Positions 61,335 through 64,000 of a DNA stretch of 64,000 nt are shown in pieces. Origin of the DNA: Flavobacteriaceae bacterium (GTDB lineage: Bacteria; Bacteroidota; Bacteroidia; Flavobacteriales; Flavobacteriaceae). Within the stretch, counting starts at the first letter, position 1, and each line of letters opens with the position of its first letter. Below the pieces are notes generated by a model. It made no database searches and was not told the origin of the DNA. It worked only from the letters and a program-made list of their open reading frames with translations. Both the position numbers and the translations under genes were made by a program. Location of the stretch: NCBI GenBank assembly GCA_947446635.1, contig CANFHF010000003.1, positions 101,372-165,371 on the forward strand, read 5' to 3'.

Positions 61335-64000
61335 ATGAAAACAAAATTTATTTATTTATTGATTGCGATTGCTTTATTTAGCTTCGCTGGTAATGCACAG
61401 TTTAGATCCATTTCCATTATAGGATCTGGAGTAGGAGGATGGAATGTCGAGAATGATCACGACCTTCAAACAAGTGACGGTATAACTTATACACTTGTAG
61501 ATTTACACATTGGTGAAGGCGAAATCAAATTTCGTGAGGGTCATTGTTGGGAGAGCGCTTGTGCGGTAGGGACGGTGAATGTTTTTGGTTGGGGACCAGT
61601 TAGTAATACTGACAATGGTTTTACTGTAGGAACATCAAACACAGCCCCGGGACAAAATGGTCCAAATATCAAAGCTACGGCCGGAGTATGGAATGTTACC
61701 TTTCACTTAGACACCCAGTCATGGGAGTTTACACCTGGGACTCCTAACCCAACGGTAAAATTATTTGGATCGGCTGTAGATCCAACTACAGGAATTTTAA
61801 TGGGTAATCCAAGTGCGGATGGAATAAATTACGTACTTAAAAAAACCCCTTTTGCTGGTGGTGGAACTGCACAGTTTGAATTAAACCTTACTCCTGCAAC
61901 TACTCCTGCTACATTACAAGTACTAGCAGGATCTGCTTGGCCTACAGGAATAGCGGATAGTGATACTGCGCTTATCCCGGTAGATGCTACACCACACGAT
62001 TATGATGTGTCCTTTAATCTTACCACTGGAGTATATACTTTTGTTATAGGTACTTTTCCTCAAATAGCTATTATTGGAGGAGGAGCAGGAGGATGGCCTA
62101 ATGGAGTAGGTGAGATTCCTGGACCAATTGACATTAACCCAATGACTACAACAGATGGAGATGCTTATACAATAAGCCATTTAGCATTAACAACAGATGG
62201 AATAAAATTCCGTCTAGATAATGCTTGGAATTCTAATTGGGGTGGAGATACATGGCCTTCAGGATCAAATAGCGGTGGTAACATACCAGCGGTTGGGGGT
62301 AACTATAATGGTACATTTAATAAAACAACTGGAGCGTATGCCTTTACTCTTAATACGATTGCTGTTATAGGATCTGGTGCCGGAGGATGGCCAGGTGCTG
62401 ATGCTGACGTAAATGTTATGACATCAAATGATGGGGTAAATTATACTTTAAATGGTATTGTATTAACTACGGGAGAAATAAAATTCCGTGAAAACAACGG
62501 ATGGGATACAAACTGGGGAGGCGCTGGATTTCCTTCTGGAATAGGTTCTGGTAGTAATATATCTTGTAGCGCAGGAACATATAATCTTACCTTTAATAGA
62601 GTAACGGGAGATTATAGTTTTGTCTCTCCTGTTGTAGGTTATACTTACTACGCAGATACAGATGGAGATGGTTATGGTGCAGGTGATGCTGTTCAATTAG
62701 AAGCTTCAACAGCGCCAACAGGATATTCGGTAAACAACACCGATTGTGCTCCTACTGATGCTACAAAAAACGCCTCTTTTCCTTTCTATGCAGATGCCGA
62801 CAATGACGGATATGGAGCAGGAAGTTCAGTTAGTGTTTGTGCAGTAAGTTCAACAACAGCACCAACAGGTTATTCAGCAAACAATACAGATTGCGATGAT
62901 ACTAAAGCTGCTGTACACCCAGGTGCTACAGAGACAGCTAACGGAATTGATGACAACTGTAATGGGACAGTAGATGAGGGTCTAGCCCCAGCTGCTCCTA
63001 CTGCAGGTGCGGGTGCATGTGTTGGTTCTCCAGTTACTGGAGCAGCTACTGCACTTCCAGGATACTCTTTAAAATGGTATACTGTTGCAACAGGAGGAAC
63101 TGCTGCAGCTACAACTCCTTTGGCAACTACAAAAGCTGTGAAATATTATGTTTCTCAAAAGTTAGGTACTGGAACAGAAAGCGCAAGACTTTTGGTAACA
63201 GTTACAGGTACTCCAGTATCTACTGTTAAAACAATTACAGGATTTGCGCCTATTTGTATAGGAGGAAGTAAAACACTTACCTTGAAGACAGGTTCTGTTG
63301 GTTCTATCCATTGGCAATCATCAACTACATCTGCTACGGCTACAGACTTTGCAAATATTACTGGAGCAACGACTACTTCTTACGTAGCTTCTCCTGCGGC
63401 CACTACCTGGTATAGAGTTGAATCAAAAAATGGCGCATGTTCTTCAATAGCTAGTGCCGCAGTTGTAGTAACCGTAAGTCAACTAGCCGCAGTTGGTACA
63501 CTTTCTTCAAATGTTTCTACAGTTTGTAAAAGTAGTGGTACAACACTTACTTTAGCTAGTGCTACAGGAACTATTGCATGGCAAAAAGCTACAGTTACGG
63601 GTACAACAGTCGGAACATTCAAAGCAGTTGCAGGAAATGTAACGACTACATTAGCAACCGGAAATCTAACAGCTACAACGGCTTATAAAGTAGTTGTGTC
63701 AAGTGGAGCCTGTGCTCCATCAACTTCTAATGTTGTTATAATAACTGTTAGCCCAACGGCAGTAGCGAAAACAATTGCTGCAAATACAACATCTAATACA
63801 TCAGCTAAAGCTATTTGTACGACATTAACAAAACTATTAACATACGCAACAACTGGTTCTGTTGGATCAACTCAATGGCAATCTGCTGTTGGAGCAACTG
63901 CACCTGTTGCAACTAGCACTGCTTGGACTGATATTGCAAATGCTACATCAGCTACTTATGAAGCTGCAAGTTCAGCTGCGGGCAATGTTTGGTTTAGAGT
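61335..64000 (+). CDS. Giant secreted SusE/F-like multi-CBM protein, 5' part
   Basis: Open frame from the ATG at 61335 to the window end, 888 codons without a stop. Signal peptide about 1-22. Four SusE/F-like modules follow: about 24-135 (IIGSGVGGWN), 137-235 (VKLFGSAVDP), 238-335 (IIGGGAGGWPNG) and 336-433 (VIGSGAGGWPGA). Modules 1, 3 and 4 share the EIKFRxxxxW-type stretch. A partial MopE-like motif (DTDGDGYGAG, then NTDC) and a complete one (DADNDGYGAG, DCDDTKAAVHPGATE) lie at about 436-550. Then come Ig_7-type repeats close to those of the amylase, so a T9SS sorting domain is expected beyond the window. No enzyme domain is visible; probably a surface starch-binding protein. The LacI-type site upstream ties it to the locus. 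Confidence 0.85.
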   Translation, partial: MKTKFIYLLIAIALFSFAGNAQFRSISIIGSGVGGWNVENDHDLQTSDGITYTLVDLHIGEGEIKFREGHCWESACAVGTVNVFGWGPVSNTDNGFTVGTSNTAPGQNGPNIKATAGVWNVTFHLDTQSWEFTPGTPNPTVKLFGSAVDPTTGILMGNPSADGINYVLKKTPFAGGGTAQFELNLTPATTPATLQVLAGSAWPTGIADSDTALIPVDATPHDYDVSFNLTTGVYTFVIGTFPQIAIIGGGAGGWPNGVGEIPGPIDINPMTTTDGDAYTISHLALTTDGIKFRLDNAWNSNWGGDTWPSGSNSGGNIPAVGGNYNGTFNKTTGAYAFTLNTIAVIGSGAGGWPGADADVNVMTSNDGVNYTLNGIVLTTGEIKFRENNGWDTNWGGAGFPSGIGSGSNISCSAGTYNLTFNRVTGDYSFVSPVVGYTYYADTDGDGYGAGDAVQLEASTAPTGYSVNNTDCAPTDATKNASFPFYADADNDGYGAGSSVSVCAVSSTTAPTGYSANNTDCDDTKAAVHPGATETANGIDDNCNGTVDEGLAPAAPTAGAGACVGSPVTGAATALPGYSLKWYTVATGGTAAATTPLATTKAVKYYVSQKLGTGTESARLLVTVTGTPVSTVKTITGFAPICIGGSKTLTLKTGSVGSIHWQSSTTSATATDFANITGATTTSYVASPAATTWYRVESKNGACSSIASAAVVVTVSQLAAVGTLSSNVSTVCKSSGTTLTLASATGTIAWQKATVTGTTVGTFKAVAGNVTTTLATGNLTATTAYKVVVSSGACAPSTSNVVIITVSPTAVAKTIAANTTSNTSAKAICTTLTKLLTYATTGSVGSTQWQSAVGATAPVATSTAWTDIANATSATYEAASSAAGNVWFR

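Noticed and set aside
61923..62696. Minus-strand frames rich in Ser, Cys and Ile at 61923-62180 and 62463-62696
   Set aside because: Antisense shadows of the repeat-rich CBM gene; composition is that of a reversed Gly/Thr-rich coding sequence.

Overview
The window comes from a member of the Bacteroidota, most likely Flavobacterium or a close relative. It is AT-rich and carries TAnnTTTG-type promoters. It also has SusC/SusD lipoprotein genes, a type IX secretion (T9SS) C-terminal sorting domain, alternative complex III genes and a mevalonate pathway. The genus is inferred from gene content and order; no search was run.

Positions 1-8739 hold the distal part of an aerobic respiratory operon: actB (cut by the window edge), actC, actD, actE, actF, coxB and coxA. 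It encodes alternative complex III, which oxidises menaquinol, followed by an aa3-type cytochrome oxidase. A perfect hairpin terminator closes it.

Positions 8819-28600 are housekeeping: ruvB, queG, polA, an aldo/keto reductase, an AlbA_2 (Schlafen-like) protein, a metallophosphatase, an ALDH7-type aldehyde dehydrogenase, ribE and pdxA. Then come a DUF177-rpmF-fabH-accB-accC fatty-acid cluster, ruvC-hemW, DUF423, a saccharopine-dehydrogenase-like gene and tRNA-Leu(UAG). A collapsed M20 peptidase relic lies beside the tRNA.

Positions 28732-37515 (mostly minus strand) hold a secreted arylsulfotransferase with an N-terminal SusE/F-like carbohydrate-binding module, a cupin, an RluB-type pseudouridine synthase, the isoprenoid set mvaD - mevalonate kinase - UbiA prenyltransferase, a TspO-family protein and a BaiN-like flavoprotein.

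Positions 37787-64000 are a large starch/maltodextrin utilisation locus. A minus-strand operon reads sugar transporter, beta-phosphoglucomutase, GH65 maltose phosphorylase, GH13, GH31, GH13 lipoprotein, GH13. A LacI-family regulator follows, and divergently from it susC-susD-susE and a 1390-residue T9SS-secreted GH13 amylase. The last gene runs off the window. It encodes a very large secreted protein with four SusE/F-like modules, MopE-like metal-binding motifs and Ig-like repeats that are nearly copied from the tail of the amylase. The model is surface capture and cleavage of starch, SusCD import, periplasmic trimming to maltose or glucose, inner-membrane uptake, and phosphorolysis to glucose-6-phosphate. 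A near-palindromic site shared upstream of susC and of the last gene is a candidate operator for the LacI protein.
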